Notes under the pieces: model-generated
What the model was told of the DNA's origin: nothing
Databases searched by the model: none
The model's input: the letters and a program-made list of their open reading frames with translations, nothing else
Assembly: GCF_026242045.1 (NCBI RefSeq)
Contig: NZ_JAPJDO010000009.1
Location: 124,001-188,000 of the forward strand
Origin: Mycobacterium pinniadriaticum
GTDB lineage: Bacteria; Actinomycetota; Actinomycetes; Mycobacteriales; Mycobacteriaceae
Direction of reading: 5' to 3'
Length of the DNA stretch: 64,000 nt
Made by a program: the position numbers and the translations under genes
Shown: positions 36,631-47,912 of the stretch, in pieces
Layout of the letters: every line of letters starts with the position of its first letter
Position numbering within the stretch: the first letter of the stretch is position 1

Positions 36631-36692
36631 CGCGAGCAGACACAAATGTCTCCAAAACCCCGGCGTGTCGGGGGTCTTTGCGTCTACTCGCG
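36631..36692. repeat. Palindromic hairpin repeat, copy 1 (after metG)
   Basis: CGCGAGCAGACACAAA at the left pairs with TTTGCGTCTACTCGCG at the right, with the two exceptions being G-U pairs in RNA; CCCC and GGGG runs extend the stem inward. The element starts 16 bp beyond the metG stop codon. A second copy lies at 51878 after lpqT. It may act as a terminator or mRNA-end stabiliser. Confidence 0.75.
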
Positions 36693-36707
36693 CAGGGAGG
36701 TCGGCGC

Positions 36708-38297
36708 CTACTCGGGCGGCTGGTAGCGCGGGAAGACTCCGGTCGGCGTCGGAAGCTCGATGCCGGGTGCGATGCGCACCCCGACCGCGCCGAAGTCGCG
36801 CGCGGACTCCGACTGCCCCAGCAGGTCGAGAAACTTCGCCGCCGACGACGGCATCACCGGTTGGACCAGCAACGCGGCGATCCGCACGACTTCCAGCGTC
36901 ACGTAGAGCACGGTGCGGAAGCGGTCCTGATCGGCCGCGGCTTCGGACTTGCGCAGCACCCACGGTTCCTGGGCGGAGAAGTAGCGGTTGGCGGCGCCGA
37001 GCATCGCCCAGATAGCCTCCAGCGCCAGGTGCATGGCAGGCACGTCGAAGTGGGCGCGCACCCGGGGAAGCAGCTCGTCGGCGAGCGTGAGCAGCTCGCG
37101 GTCGGGGTCGGTGAACTCACCGGGCTCCGGCACGCGGGCATCGAGGTTCTTGTTGACCATCGACAGCGAGCGCTGTGCCAGGTTGCCGAATTCGTTGGCC
37201 AGGTCGGCGTTGATGCGGCCGATGATGGCGTCCTCGCTGTAGCTGCCATCCTGCCCGAACGGCACCTCGCGCAGCAGGAAGTAGCGCACCTGGTCCAACC
37301 CGAACGCGTCGATGAGCGCGAACGGGTCCACCACGTTGCCCACCGACTTGCTCATCTTCTCGCCGCTGTTCAGCAGGAAGCCGTGGACGAACACCCGCCT
37401 CGGCAGCTCGATGCCCGCCGACATGAGGAACGCGGGCCAGTACACGGTGTGGAAGCGGATGATGTCCTTGCCGATCATGTGCAGATCGGCCGGCCAGTAC
37501 TTGCGGAACGCCTCGGAGTCGGTGTCGGGGAAGCCGGCGCCGGTGAGGTAGTTGGTCAGCGCGTCGACCCACACGTACATGACGTGGTCGGGGTGACCCG
37601 GCACCGGCACGCCCCAGTCGAAGGTGGTGCGGGATATCGAAAGATCCCGCAACCCCCCGGAGACGAAGCTGATGACCTCGTTACGGCGCACGTCGGGACC
37701 GATGAATTCGGGGTGCGCCGCGTAGTGGGCCAATAGCCGCTCGGTGTAGGCGGACAGCCGGAAGAAATAGGTCTGTTCCTCGGTCCACGTGACGGGTGTG
37801 CCGGTCTCCAGCGAGTACTTGTCGCCGTCGGCGCGGGTCTCGAGTTCGTCCTCGGTGTAGAAGCGCTCGTCGCGCACCGAGTACCAGCCCGAGTACGAGT
37901 CGAGATAGATGTCGCCCGCGGCGTCCATCCGCTTCCAGATCTCGATCGATGCGTCCATGTGGTCGGCATCGGTGGTGCGGATGAAGCGGTCGAAGGATGC
38001 CCCGAGCTTCTCTTGCATCGCCTGGAATGCGTCGGAATTGCGCCGCGCCAGCTCGGCGGTGGGGATGCCCTCCGCGGCCGCCGTCTGCGCCATCTTCAGC
38101 CCGTGCTCGTCGGTTCCGGTCAGGTAGCGCACGTCGAAGCCGTCGAGCCGCTTGAAGCGGGCGATCGCATCGGTCGCGACGTACTCGTAGGCGTGCCCGA
38201 TGTGCGGCGCCCCGTTGGGGTACGCGATCGCGGTGGTGAGGTAGTACGGCGCGCGGCCTGGGGTGCGCGCCCCCGCGCCGGGGATTGGATCAGTCAT
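36708..38297 (-). CDS. metG: Methionyl-tRNA synthetase
   Basis: 529 residues, class I synthetase of the short form without the C-terminal tRNA-binding domain. The HIGH motif is PHIGHAYEY, the signature loop is EKMSKSVGN, and WVDALTNYL and [11 protein letters not shown] line the Met site. It charges initiator and elongator tRNA-Met. ATG 38297 begins MTDP; GTG 38306 is also in frame. Neither has a Shine-Dalgarno sequence, and a -10 box lies just upstream, so translation is probably leaderless or nearly so. Position equals Rv1007c. Confidence 0.95.
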   Translation of the reverse strand: MTDPIPGAGARTPGRAPYYLTTAIAYPNGAPHIGHAYEYVATDAIARFKRLDGFDVRYLTGTDEHGLKMAQTAAAEGIPTAELARRNSDAFQAMQEKLGASFDRFIRTTDADHMDASIEIWKRMDAAGDIYLDSYSGWYSVRDERFYTEDELETRADGDKYSLETGTPVTWTEEQTYFFRLSAYTERLLAHYAAHPEFIGPDVRRNEVISFVSGGLRDLSISRTTFDWGVPVPGHPDHVMYVWVDALTNYLTGAGFPDTDSEAFRKYWPADLHMIGKDIIRFHTVYWPAFLMSAGIELPRRVFVHGFLLNSGEKMSKSVGNVVDPFALIDAFGLDQVRYFLLREVPFGQDGSYSEDAIIGRINADLANEFGNLAQRSLSMVNKNLDARVPEPGEFTDPDRELLTLADELLPRVRAHFDVPAMHLALEAIWAMLGAANRYFSAQEPWVLRKSEAAADQDRFRTVLYVTLEVVRIAALLVQPVMPSSAAKFLDLLGQSESARDFGAVGVRIAPGIELPTPTGVFPRYQPPE

Positions 38298-38307
38298 TTG
38301 AGGCACA

Positions 38308-38317
38308 ACTTTAAAGT
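38308..38317. promoter_or_regulatory. Shared palindromic -10 box for metG and tatD
   Basis: ACTTTAAAGT is a perfect 10-bp palindrome, so each strand carries TAAAGT, which fits TANNNT. On the plus strand it ends six bases before GTG 38324, the exact spacing for a leaderless tatD message; on the minus strand it predicts a start point within four bases of the metG ATG. Only 26 bp separate the two start codons. Confidence 0.65.
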
Positions 38318-38323
38318 GTGGGC

Positions 38324-39151
38324 GTGACTTCTCGTCGCGAGCCGCCGCCGCTGCCCGAGCCGCTGACTCCGTTGATCGACGCCCACACGCACCTGGACGC
38401 GTGCGGCGCCCGCGATGCCGGGGACGTCGAAGCGATCCTGGACCGCGCGCAAACCGCCGGGGTGGAGGCCGTCGTGACCATCGCCGACGATCTCGACGCC
38501 GCCCGCTGGGCTGCTGAGGCGGCGACCTGGGACCACCGGGTGTACGCCGCGGTGGCGCTGCACCCGACCCGCGCGGCGGCGCTCACCGACGACGCCCGCG
38601 CCGAAATCGAACGGCTGGCCACGCAGCCTCGGGTGGTGGCGATCGGAGAGACCGGCATGGACCTGTACTGGCCGGGCAGGCTCGAGGGGTGCGCCGAACC
38701 GTCCGCTCAGCGGGAGTCGTTCGCCTGGCACATCGATCTGGCCAAGCGGACCGGCAAGCCGCTGATGATCCACAACCGCGACGCCGACGCCGAGGTGCTC
38801 GACGTGCTGCGCGCCGAGGGGGCCCCCGAGACCGTCATATTCCATTGCTTCTCCTCCGGGCCGGAGATGGCGCGCACCTGCGTCGACGCGGGCTGGGTGC
38901 TGAGCCTGTCGGGCACGGTGAGCTTCAAGAACGCCCGTGACCTGCGGGAGGCGGCGACGTTGATCCCGCCAGACCAGCTCCTGGTGGAGACCGACGCCCC
39001 GTTTCTGACCCCGCATCCCTACCGGGGTGCGCCCAACGAGCCGTACTGCCTGCCCTACACCGTGCGAGCGTTGGCCGACGTCGTCGATCGGCCGGCGGAG
39101 GTCCTGGCGGAGCAATCGTCGGCCACCGCGCGACGGGTCTACGGTCTCTAA
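38324..39151 (+). CDS. tatD: TatD-family metal-dependent hydrolase/DNase
   Basis: 275 residues of amidohydrolase TIM barrel. Metal ligands: DAHTHLD at the start, the Glu of [26 protein letters not shown] and the Asp of [15 protein letters not shown]. TatD proteins act as 3'-5' exonucleases or DNases in DNA repair and turnover. GTG 38324 is favoured over GTG 38318 by the promoter spacing. Synteny with Rv1008 supports the call. Confidence 0.93.
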   Translation: MTSRREPPPLPEPLTPLIDAHTHLDACGARDAGDVEAILDRAQTAGVEAVVTIADDLDAARWAAEAATWDHRVYAAVALHPTRAAALTDDARAEIERLATQPRVVAIGETGMDLYWPGRLEGCAEPSAQRESFAWHIDLAKRTGKPLMIHNRDADAEVLDVLRAEGAPETVIFHCFSSGPEMARTCVDAGWVLSLSGTVSFKNARDLREAATLIPPDQLLVETDAPFLTPHPYRGAPNEPYCLPYTVRALADVVDRPAEVLAEQSSATARRVYGL

Positions 39152-39178
39152 GGGTCCGTTGAGAGCCGCGGGCCCGGG

Positions 39179-39215
39179 TTGCCCCGGTGCGGACTGTTTC
39201 GTTACCGTCTTGTGA
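39179..39215 (+). promoter_or_regulatory. Predicted rpfB promoter
   Basis: TTGCCC (39179-39184), 18 bp, TACCGT (39203-39208) and an A at 39215 as the expected start point. Transcription from here would enter a terminator-like hairpin within a few bases. Confidence 0.5.
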
Positions 39216-39218
39216 TCA

Positions 39219-39252
39219 AAGGGGGCCAACGTCGGCCCCTTAGTTTTGTTTA
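39219..39252 (+). terminator. Terminator-like hairpin in the rpfB leader
   Basis: GGGGCC (39222-39227), a six-base loop, GGCCCC (39234-39239), then TTAGTTTTGTTT. Flanking A and T bases can lengthen the stem. It is the best intrinsic-terminator shape in the window and stands 24 bp before the rpfB start codon, well after tatD ends, so it can serve both as the tatD terminator and as an attenuator for rpfB. Confidence 0.75.
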
Positions 39253-39260
39253 GTGCCTAG

Positions 39261-41295
<2,035 letters not shown>

Positions 41296-41308
<13 letters not shown>

Positions 41309-42105
41309 GCGCTTCGGCGCACTGCCTCGGTGATGTGTTGCACCAACTCGGTGCACGATGGGTATCTCAGGTCTGGGTCTTTGGCGATGGCTCGTGTCAG
41401 GACTTTGTCGAACGACCTTGATAGCCATGGGATCTGCCGCGACATTTCCGGTGGCGGCAGGTGCAGGTGTGCGTCTACGAGGGCCAGCGGGTCGTCGGCG
41501 GTGAACGGCGTTGCGCCGGTGAGTAATTCCGCTGCCGTGCACGCGAGTGCATATTCATCGGTCGCGGCCTGGGGCAGTCGGCCCTGGAGAAGCTCCGGGG
41601 CGGCATAGGGTAGCGACGCCACCACCTGGCCCGGTCGGTGCCACACATCCTCGGCCAGCACGTGCGCGACACCGAAATCGATCAGCACTGCTCCGTGCCG
41701 CGAAAAATCTTGGTGCACAAGGATGTTAGCGGGCTTCACATCGCCGTGCACGATCCCGTCGTGATGGGCGTAGTCGAGTGCCGCGGCGATCTGGGCGAGC
41801 GCATCGAGCTTCGCGTCCGGGGACGGCAGGCCGATCGCGTTTCCGCCGTCCACATACTGCATCGTCATCCAGTGCTCGCCGTGGTCATAGACGGCCACGA
41901 TGTGCCGGTGCCGCAGCCGGTGCGTGATCCGGTACTCGCGGGCCAGCCGCGCGATGGCGGCATGGTCGGGCCTTTCGAGCACCTTCAATGCGACCAGACC
42001 GCGCGTGCGGTCCGCACCGCGAGCAAGGTAGACGACGGCCTCGCCGCCGTGGCCCAGCACGTTCTCGACGACGTAGCCCGCGAACGACTGCCCGGGATGT
42101 ACCAC
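41296..42105 (-). CDS. Orphan cytoplasmic Ser/Thr protein kinase
   Basis: 269 residues, a bare Hanks-type kinase domain with no membrane segment or sensor domain. Gly loop [15 protein letters not shown] Lys in VALKVL, catalytic loop [16 protein letters not shown], and APELL of the P+1 region are intact. The catalytic loop reads HGD rather than HRD, so activation-loop phosphorylation may not be needed. GTG 42105 follows TAGGGT by six bases on the minus strand: a leaderless gene. M. tuberculosis has no gene between rsmA (Rv1010) and ispE (Rv1011); here this kinase is placed there in opposite orientation. Confidence 0.9.
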
Positions 42106-42111
42106 GCTTCG

Positions 42112-42167
42112 ACCCTAGATTCGCGGGTCGGCGACCGGCGGGGGAATCGATTGCGGCGCGATAGTCT
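42112..42167. promoter_or_regulatory. Divergent leaderless promoters of the kinase gene and ispE
   Basis: Minus strand: TAGGGT (42117-42112), six bases, GTG 42105. Plus strand: TAGTCT (42162-42167), six bases, GTG 42174. Both spacings place the transcription start on the first base of the start codon. ispE therefore does not rely on the rpfB-rsmA transcript. Confidence 0.6.
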
Positions 42168-42173
42168 CGTCCG

Positions 42174-43118
42174 GTGTCCTCGTCCAACGGCTCCATCGCG
42201 TCTGAATGGGTGCCGACCGGGTCGGTGACCGTGCGGGTACCCGGCAAGGTGAACCTGTACTTGGAGGTCGGCGACCGCCGTGCCGACGGCTACCACGAAC
42301 TCACCACCGTCTTTCACGCGGTGTCGCTGGTCGACGAGGTCACGGTGCGCAACGCCGACGTGCTGTCCCTGCAGGTGGTGGGGGAGGGTGCCGACGCTCT
42401 GCCGGCCGACGAACGCAATATCGCCTGGCAGGCGGCGGAGTTGATGGCCGAACATGTCGGGCGCGCACCCGATGTGGACATCACGATCGAGAAGTCGATC
42501 CCGGTGGCCGGCGGGATGGCCGGCGGCAGTGCCGACGCCGCGGCGGTGTTGGTCGCCATGAACAACCTCTGGGAACTGGGTGTGCCGCGGCGCGACTTGC
42601 ACGCGCTGGCCGCACAACTGGGCAGCGACGTCCCGTTCGCGCTGCACGGGGGCACCGCGCTGGGCACCGGCCGGGGTGAGGAGTTGGCCACGGTTCTGGC
42701 CCGCAGCACGTTTCACTGGGTGCTGGCTTTCGGTCAGGGCGGATTGTCGACCGCCGCGGTCTACCGGGAGATCGATCGGCTCCGCGGGGCCGGGAAGCCG
42801 CCGCGGCTGGACGACCCCGAACCGCTCCTGGGTGCGCTGGCCGCCGGGAACCCGCACGAGCTGGCTCCGCTGCTGGGCAACGATCTGCAGGCCGCCGCGT
42901 TGAGCCTCAACCCCGGCCTGCGGCGGACCCTGCGGGCCGGAGCGGAGGCGGGGGCGCTCGCCGGCATCGTGTCCGGATCCGGCCCGACATGTGCGTTCTT
43001 GTGCGAATCGGCGGCCGCGGCCGTGGACGTCGGCATGGAATTGGCCGGCGTCGACGTATGCCGAACCGTGCGGGTCGCCAGCGGGCCGGTCCACGGCGCC
43101 CGCATCGTGTCCAGCTAG
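42174..43118 (+). CDS. ispE: 4-diphosphocytidyl-2-C-methyl-D-erythritol kinase
   Basis: 314 residues of GHMP kinase fold: [22 protein letters not shown] at the N-terminus, the ATP loop [25 protein letters not shown], and [10 protein letters not shown]. It phosphorylates CDP-methylerythritol in the non-mevalonate isoprenoid pathway, essential in mycobacteria. GTG 42174 is supported by the -10 box six bases upstream. Orthologue of Rv1011. Confidence 0.95.
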   Translation: MSSSNGSIASEWVPTGSVTVRVPGKVNLYLEVGDRRADGYHELTTVFHAVSLVDEVTVRNADVLSLQVVGEGADALPADERNIAWQAAELMAEHVGRAPDVDITIEKSIPVAGGMAGGSADAAAVLVAMNNLWELGVPRRDLHALAAQLGSDVPFALHGGTALGTGRGEELATVLARSTFHWVLAFGQGGLSTAAVYREIDRLRGAGKPPRLDDPEPLLGALAAGNPHELAPLLGNDLQAAALSLNPGLRRTLRAGAEAGALAGIVSGSGPTCAFLCESAAAAVDVGMELAGVDVCRTVRVASGPVHGARIVSS

Positions 43119-43432
43119 CCGGGGCTGCCTGCCGGCGCGCGAGGTGTGACGCGCTTCTCAATAGCTTGTAAAACTTGGCAGTAACTTAAGGGAAGTTTAA
43201 GATGATCCGCGGTGATGACTAGCGGCCTGGCACTGCATACGTGCGAGTCGCCCACCCCGAACCGGGGCGGGCGGCAGTCCGGTGGAACCGCGGTTTGTTC
43301 CGCACCATCATCATTTCGAGACCGAACCGCTCCCCAGTTGTACCAGCGTGCCTTCTATGCACCGCGTTGCGGCAGGTGGAGCATGAATTCAACGTCGCTG
43401 ATCACCCAGCTCCGGATGCCGAGGAGGTCGTC
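43119..43432 (+). other. 314-bp gap upstream of pks16: promoter and long leader
   Basis: Base composition drops around 43155-43205. TTGGCA (43175-43180), 17 bp and TAAGAT (43198-43203) make the best sigma-A promoter in the window, with a start near 43210. The remaining about 220 bases form a leader that contains one in-frame upstream reading frame (43212-43436) and ends in GAGGAGG, the ribosome-binding site of pks16. No stable terminator-like hairpin was seen by eye. Confidence 0.6.
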
Positions 43433-43436
43433 GTGA
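43212..43436 (+). CDS. Possible leaderless upstream reading frame of pks16
   Basis: A 74-codon frame begins GTG ATG ACT at 43212, within two bases of the predicted transcription start, and its TGA overlaps the pks16 GTG as GTGA. The placement suggests translational coupling. Against it, the third codon positions are not strongly G/C as in real genes here and the product resembles nothing I know, so it may be regulatory or not translated at all. Confidence 0.25.
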   Translation: MMTSGLALHTCESPTPNRGGRQSGGTAVCSAPSSFRDRTAPQLYQRAFYAPRCGRWSMNSTSLITQLRMPRRSS

Positions 43437-45067
43437 GCCGCTTCACCGACAAGATGTTCCACAGTGCCTTGACCAGTAGCAAGGGCATGGTCACTGGGGA
43501 GCCGAGTGAGCCGGTCCGGCACACGTGGTGGGAGGTGCACGAACGTGCGCGTCGTATCGCGGGTGGCCTGGCCGCGGCGGGGATCGGCCTCGGTGACGCC
43601 GTCGGAGTCCTGGCCGGTGCGCCGGTGGAGATCGCGCCGACCGCGCAGGGACTGTGGATGCGCGGCGCCAGCCTGACGATGCTGCACCAGCCGACGCCCC
43701 GCACCGACCTGGAGCAGTGGGCCAAGGACACCGCCACCGTGATCGACATGATCGAGGCCAAGGCCGTCATCGTCTCCGACCCGTTCCTGGTCGCCGTGCC
43801 GGTGCTCGAGGAGCGCGGCGTCAAGGTGCTGACCGTCGAAGCGTTGCTGGCGGCAGACCCGATCGACCCTGTCGAGACCTCCGAAGACGATGTCGCGCTG
43901 ATGCAGCTGACGTCCGGGTCGACCGGGTCTCCCAAGGCGGTGGTCATCACCCACCGCAACATCCACTCCAACGCCGAGGCGATGTTCATCGGCGCCAAGT
44001 ACGACATCGACAACGATGTCATGGTCAGCTGGCTGCCCTGTTTCCATGACATGGGCATGGTCGGCTTCCTGACGATCCCGATGTACTTCGGGGCCGAGCT
44101 GGTCAAGGTCACCCCGATGGACTTCCTGCGCGACACGCTGCTGTGGGCCAAGCTCATCGACAAGTACAAGGGCACCATGACCGCGGCGCCGAACTTCGCC
44201 TACGCGCTGTTCGCCAAGCGGCTGCGCCGCCAGGCCAAGCCCGGCGAGTTCGATCTGTCCACCCTGCGGTTCGCCCTCTCCGGCGCCGAGCCGGTCGAGC
44301 CCGCCGATGTCGAAGACCTACTGGACGCCGGCCGGCCGTTCGGGCTCCGGCCGGAGGCCATCCTGCCGGCCTACGGCATGGCCGAGACCACCCTGGCGGT
44401 GTCGTTCTCCGAATGTGATGCCGGCCTGGTGGTCGACGAGGTCGATGCCGACCTGCTGGCGGCACTGCGCCGCGCGGTTCCCGCCTCCAAGGGCAACACC
44501 CGCCGCCTGGCCACCCTGGGCCCGCTGCTGACGGACCTGGAGGCGCGCATCGTCGACGAGGACGGCAACGTGTTGCCCGCGCGCGGCGTGGGCATCATCG
44601 AGCTGCGCGGCGAATCGCTGACTCCCGGCTACATCACCATGGGCGGCTTCGTGCCGGCCCAGGACGAACACGGGTGGTACGACACCGGCGACCTGGGATA
44701 CCTGCTGGAGAACGGCCACGTGGTCGTGTGTGGTCGCGTCAAGGACGTCATCATCATGGCCGGCCGCAATATCTATCCGACCGATATCGAACGGGCCGCC
44801 AGCCGCGTTGAGGGGGTCCGGCCCGGATGTGCGGTCGCGGTGCGTCTGGACGCCGGCCACTCCCGCGAGACGTTCGCGGTGGCCGTGGAGTCCAACGCCT
44901 GGCAGGACCCCGCCGCGGTGCGGCGCATCGAACACGAGGTGGCTCACGAGGTGGTCGCCGAGGTCGACGTGCGCCCGCGCAACGTTGTGGTCCTCGGACC
45001 GGGCACCATCCCCAAGACCCCGTCGGGCAAGCTGCGTCGCGCCAACTCGGTGGCGCTGGTCACCTAG
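43433..45067 (+). CDS. pks16: Acyl-CoA synthetase / fatty acyl-AMP ligase-like protein Pks16
   Basis: 544 residues, equal to M. tuberculosis Pks16 (Rv1013). Despite the name it is an AMP-forming adenylating enzyme: [16 protein letters not shown] (phosphate loop), [21 protein letters not shown] and the C-terminal [10 protein letters not shown] with the catalytic Lys that Pat-type acetyltransferases modify. It activates a fatty or related acid with ATP. GTG 43433 has GAGGAGG five bases upstream; the frame is open further up but lies in the leader. Substrate not established. Confidence 0.9.
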   Translation: MSRFTDKMFHSALTSSKGMVTGEPSEPVRHTWWEVHERARRIAGGLAAAGIGLGDAVGVLAGAPVEIAPTAQGLWMRGASLTMLHQPTPRTDLEQWAKDTATVIDMIEAKAVIVSDPFLVAVPVLEERGVKVLTVEALLAADPIDPVETSEDDVALMQLTSGSTGSPKAVVITHRNIHSNAEAMFIGAKYDIDNDVMVSWLPCFHDMGMVGFLTIPMYFGAELVKVTPMDFLRDTLLWAKLIDKYKGTMTAAPNFAYALFAKRLRRQAKPGEFDLSTLRFALSGAEPVEPADVEDLLDAGRPFGLRPEAILPAYGMAETTLAVSFSECDAGLVVDEVDADLLAALRRAVPASKGNTRRLATLGPLLTDLEARIVDEDGNVLPARGVGIIELRGESLTPGYITMGGFVPAQDEHGWYDTGDLGYLLENGHVVVCGRVKDVIIMAGRNIYPTDIERAASRVEGVRPGCAVAVRLDAGHSRETFAVAVESNAWQDPAAVRRIEHEVAHEVVAEVDVRPRNVVVLGPGTIPKTPSGKLRRANSVALVT

Positions 45068-45078
45068 TCAGCGCGGGC

Positions 45079-45729
45079 TCAGGCCCGGCAGCTGATCTCC
45101 ATGGCGTCGGACTCCCGGACCGGGAAGCTCACGCCGACATACCCATTCGCCGGGTCGCGGATGTAGTCCACGTAGGGTCGGGCGTCGGGTAGACCGGTGT
45201 TGTCGGCGACGACGAGCGCACCGGGCCTCAGCTTCGGCTCCAGCAGGTGAAGCACCGGGAGATACAGGTCCTTCCAGCCGTCGAGCAGCACGAAGTCCAC
45301 CGGCTCCTGGAGGCCGGCCAGCGTCTGCAGCGCGTCGCCTTCCAGGACGGTGATCAGGTCGTCGAGGCCGACCTCGGCGAAGCTGGCCGTGGCGGCGACC
45401 ACCTTGGCGGCGCTGAGTTCGGTCGTCACCAGCCGTCCGACGCCGTTGTCGCGCACCGCGCCGGCCAGATGGATTGCCGAGAGCCCCAACGACATTCCGA
45501 ACTCCACCACAGACTTCGGCCGGATCGCGCGGACCAGGGTGTAGAGCAATTGGCCGGACTCCGGGGTCACCGGCAGATAGAAGTCGCTGAAGGCGTCAGC
45601 CCGTTCCTGTGCGGTCTTCGCCGCCCGAATCTCAGAGCCGCGTTCGTGGAGTCGGGCCATCTGCTCGGTTGCTTCGGCGTACATACGGTCGATGACCGCG
45701 GCGACTTTCGGGTCGCGCAGCGTGTTCAT
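45079..45729 (-). CDS. SAM-dependent O-methyltransferase (class I)
   Basis: 216 residues. SAM loop VEFGMSLGLSAIHLA, acidic TTELSA, VLLDGWKDLYLP and VVADNTG follow the metal-dependent O-methyltransferase family (Rv0187/Rv1220c type). It would methylate a small hydroxylated molecule. ATG 45729 overlaps the stop of the MFS-stress-protein gene (ATGA), so the two are co-translated; a transporter and a methyltransferase together suggest processing and export of one compound. Confidence 0.87.
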   Translation of the reverse strand: MNTLRDPKVAAVIDRMYAEATEQMARLHERGSEIRAAKTAQERADAFSDFYLPVTPESGQLLYTLVRAIRPKSVVEFGMSLGLSAIHLAGAVRDNGVGRLVTTELSAAKVVAATASFAEVGLDDLITVLEGDALQTLAGLQEPVDFVLLDGWKDLYLPVLHLLEPKLRPGALVVADNTGLPDARPYVDYIRDPANGYVGVSFPVRESDAMEISCRA

Positions 45730-47735
45730 GGCGCCGAGGGTACTCGCGCAAGCTGGCGAGAAGCTGGTGTCGCCGTCGAGGAGGCGTCCAGCGACTGGGG
45801 GACGAGCAGGACCGGAATGTCGGTGTGCGCCACGACCGCCGCGGCGACGCTGCCGTGAAGGTGACCGAGCAGGCCGTTGCGACGATGGGGTCCGAGGACG
45901 ATGATGCTGGCCCGGTGTTCGGCTGCGGTGTCGACGATGCCCTTCCAGGTCGGCGATGCCTCGATCGCCACACTGCACGATCGGAATCCTGCCGCGTCGG
46001 CCAGTGCCGCGCCGTGGGCGGCCGTCCGCTCGGCGGCCAGCCGGACCTGGCTGGCCCGATCCGCGTCGAACGGCTGACCGTCGAGCGGTGTGAAACCGAC
46101 GTCGACGGGCTGCCAGACGCAGACCACGACGGCCTCGCTCCGTGAAAGTTGTTCGGCGGCTTGGATTATCGCATGGTTGGCCAGTTCCGAACCGTCGTAG
46201 GCGAACAGCACGGGCCCGGTGGGCGCCGATGGGTGGTGTCGCGGTGCCGGCCGGCGTGGTGCGTGCAGTGAGGTCGGCGACGGCAGGCCGGAGCGCAGCC
46301 GTGCCAGCAGCGGTGGTGAGTACCAGGCGGGGGAGTCGCCGTCGAGGAATTCATCGAGGTTCGGCGTTTGTGGCCGCGCCCCGCTCAGTGCGTAGACCGC
46401 AACGCCGAACACCGCGCCGGCGATCGCGAGCCCGAATCCGACCCAGAGTGCGACACCGGTGCCTTCGAGAAGGTCACCGGAGTAGTGCGTCGCGAGATGG
46501 GCGAAGATCGGGGCGACCATGAACGCGGCGACCGCGCGCAGCAATTCGATGATCGCGAACACCCGCTGCAGGCTGTTGGACTGCAGGGAGAACCCGGCAA
46601 CGAACAACGCCGGTGCAACCGCGGCGCCCAACGCCAGACCTGTCAGGGCGGAACCGAGAAGTGCCAGAGGCACATTCGCGGGAAGGGACGCACGGAACAC
46701 CGCGATACCGGCGGCCAGCAGGGCCATGCCCACCAGCGGCAGGAAGTGCATGGCGCGTCGTGAGATGACGATGCCGAACACGACGGCCATGACCAGCGCG
46801 CCGCCCAACTCGGGAAGGTACAGCAGGCCGACCTCGACGGGACTGAAGTTCTGCATGAAGATCGACGCGGTCAGTACGGTGGCCGCCACCGAGGCGGCGG
46901 CTGCGAACAGGGCGACACCCACGCCCGCAACCGGGATTGCGCTCGTCAACATCGTGCGGATGGTCAGCAGCGGTCTGGGCGTGCGGAACTGGTAGACGAT
47001 CAGCGCCACGATCAGGGCCAGGCCGCCGAACATCGGCCCGGTGACCGCGAAGTCGGAAAGTCCGTGACTCGTCAGTTGCGCGGCGCCCACGAATGCGGCC
47101 GTACAACCCACGGTTGCCAGTGCGATCGCCTTCAGATCCCGCGGGGCACCGGGATCGGCAGGCGGCGCATCGTCAAACGTCAGGGCGGCGAGAATCAAGG
47201 CCAGCAGGGCAATGACCGCGACGGTCCAGAACAACGGCCGCCAGGCGTGCGCCTCGGCCTGCACGCCGCCGATGAACGGTCCGAGCGCGACGGCCCCGAA
47301 CACGCACATGTTCATGATCACCGCGGTGTTGCGCAGCTTGTCCCGCGGGAAGCCGATCGTCAGCGGTGGCGCGGCCGCGATCAACAGCATGCTGGTCGCC
47401 AAACCCTGCAGAACGTGGCCGCCGATGAAGGCCGTCGCATTCGGGGCCGCGGCGGCGACCACCGAGCCGACGACGAGCACAACCGCGTACACGAGCAGCA
47501 TCCGCCGCTGGGGGAGGTGCTGAGCGAATTGCACGGCCAGCACGGTGCCCACGGCGTAGGCCGCGTTGCCCAGCCCCGAACTCAGGGCCATCGCCTGTGT
47601 GGTCATGTGCAGTTGCTCGGAGATGACCGGCACCAGCGGATCGAGTGCGGCCGAGAGGGCCAGATAGGGGATGAGCGCGAGGGTGACCATGGCGGCCACC
47701 GCGGGGTAGCGTCCTGCCAGCGGGCCTTGACGCAT
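45726..47735 (-). CDS. MFS transporter fused to a universal stress protein domain
   Basis: 669 residues. The first about 475 form a drug-exporter-type major facilitator with 12-14 helices (LSSGLGNAAYAVGTVLAVQFA, GGHVLQGLATSMLL). After a Pro-rich linker, residues from about 515 to 645 form a UspA domain: PVLFAYDGSELANHAI at the start and the ATP loop LGPHRRNGLLGHLHGSVAAAVV (G-x2-G-x9-GS pattern). The Usp part would be cytoplasmic and could couple ATP or stress sensing to transport. ATG 47735 is chosen as the first Met before helix 1; the frame stays open to 47876. Confidence 0.88.
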   Translation of the reverse strand: MRQGPLAGRYPAVAAMVTLALIPYLALSAALDPLVPVISEQLHMTTQAMALSSGLGNAAYAVGTVLAVQFAQHLPQRRMLLVYAVVLVVGSVVAAAAPNATAFIGGHVLQGLATSMLLIAAAPPLTIGFPRDKLRNTAVIMNMCVFGAVALGPFIGGVQAEAHAWRPLFWTVAVIALLALILAALTFDDAPPADPGAPRDLKAIALATVGCTAAFVGAAQLTSHGLSDFAVTGPMFGGLALIVALIVYQFRTPRPLLTIRTMLTSAIPVAGVGVALFAAAASVAATVLTASIFMQNFSPVEVGLLYLPELGGALVMAVVFGIVISRRAMHFLPLVGMALLAAGIAVFRASLPANVPLALLGSALTGLALGAAVAPALFVAGFSLQSNSLQRVFAIIELLRAVAAFMVAPIFAHLATHYSGDLLEGTGVALWVGFGLAIAGAVFGVAVYALSGARPQTPNLDEFLDGDSPAWYSPPLLARLRSGLPSPTSLHAPRRPAPRHHPSAPTGPVLFAYDGSELANHAIIQAAEQLSRSEAVVVCVWQPVDVGFTPLDGQPFDADRASQVRLAAERTAAHGAALADAAGFRSCSVAIEASPTWKGIVDTAAEHRASIIVLGPHRRNGLLGHLHGSVAAAVVAHTDIPVLLVPQSLDASSTATPASRQLARVPSAP

Positions 47736-47884
47736 CAGGGCTGGCCTCCGATTCCCGCCGCGAGGGCGGGTTGCGCTGTCGACAGCAAGCCTGAGTGCGT
47801 GGTGAGACAGGGCATGGCTGCAAACAACTTTACATAGGTAACCAATATTCCCGTGGATCAAGGTGTTCTCGGTCACGGCATCGC

Positions 47885-47912
47885 ATCTGAGTATGGTGTA
47901 CTGTACTCAGAT
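47885..47912. promoter_or_regulatory. 28-bp inverted repeat (operator) at the Fe-S protein promoter
   Basis: ATCTGAGTA (47885-47893) and TACTCAGAT (47904-47912) are perfect 9-bp arms around a 10-bp centre. The centre and right arm hold TACTGT (47899-47904), a -10 box that would start transcription at 47911, two bases before ATG 47913. A dimeric repressor bound here would block the promoter completely. No regulator gene adjoins it. Confidence 0.7.

Noticed and set aside
36582..37736. 384-codon plus-strand frame opposite metG
   Set aside because: Arg/His/Val-rich shadow; metG motifs are complete on the other strand.
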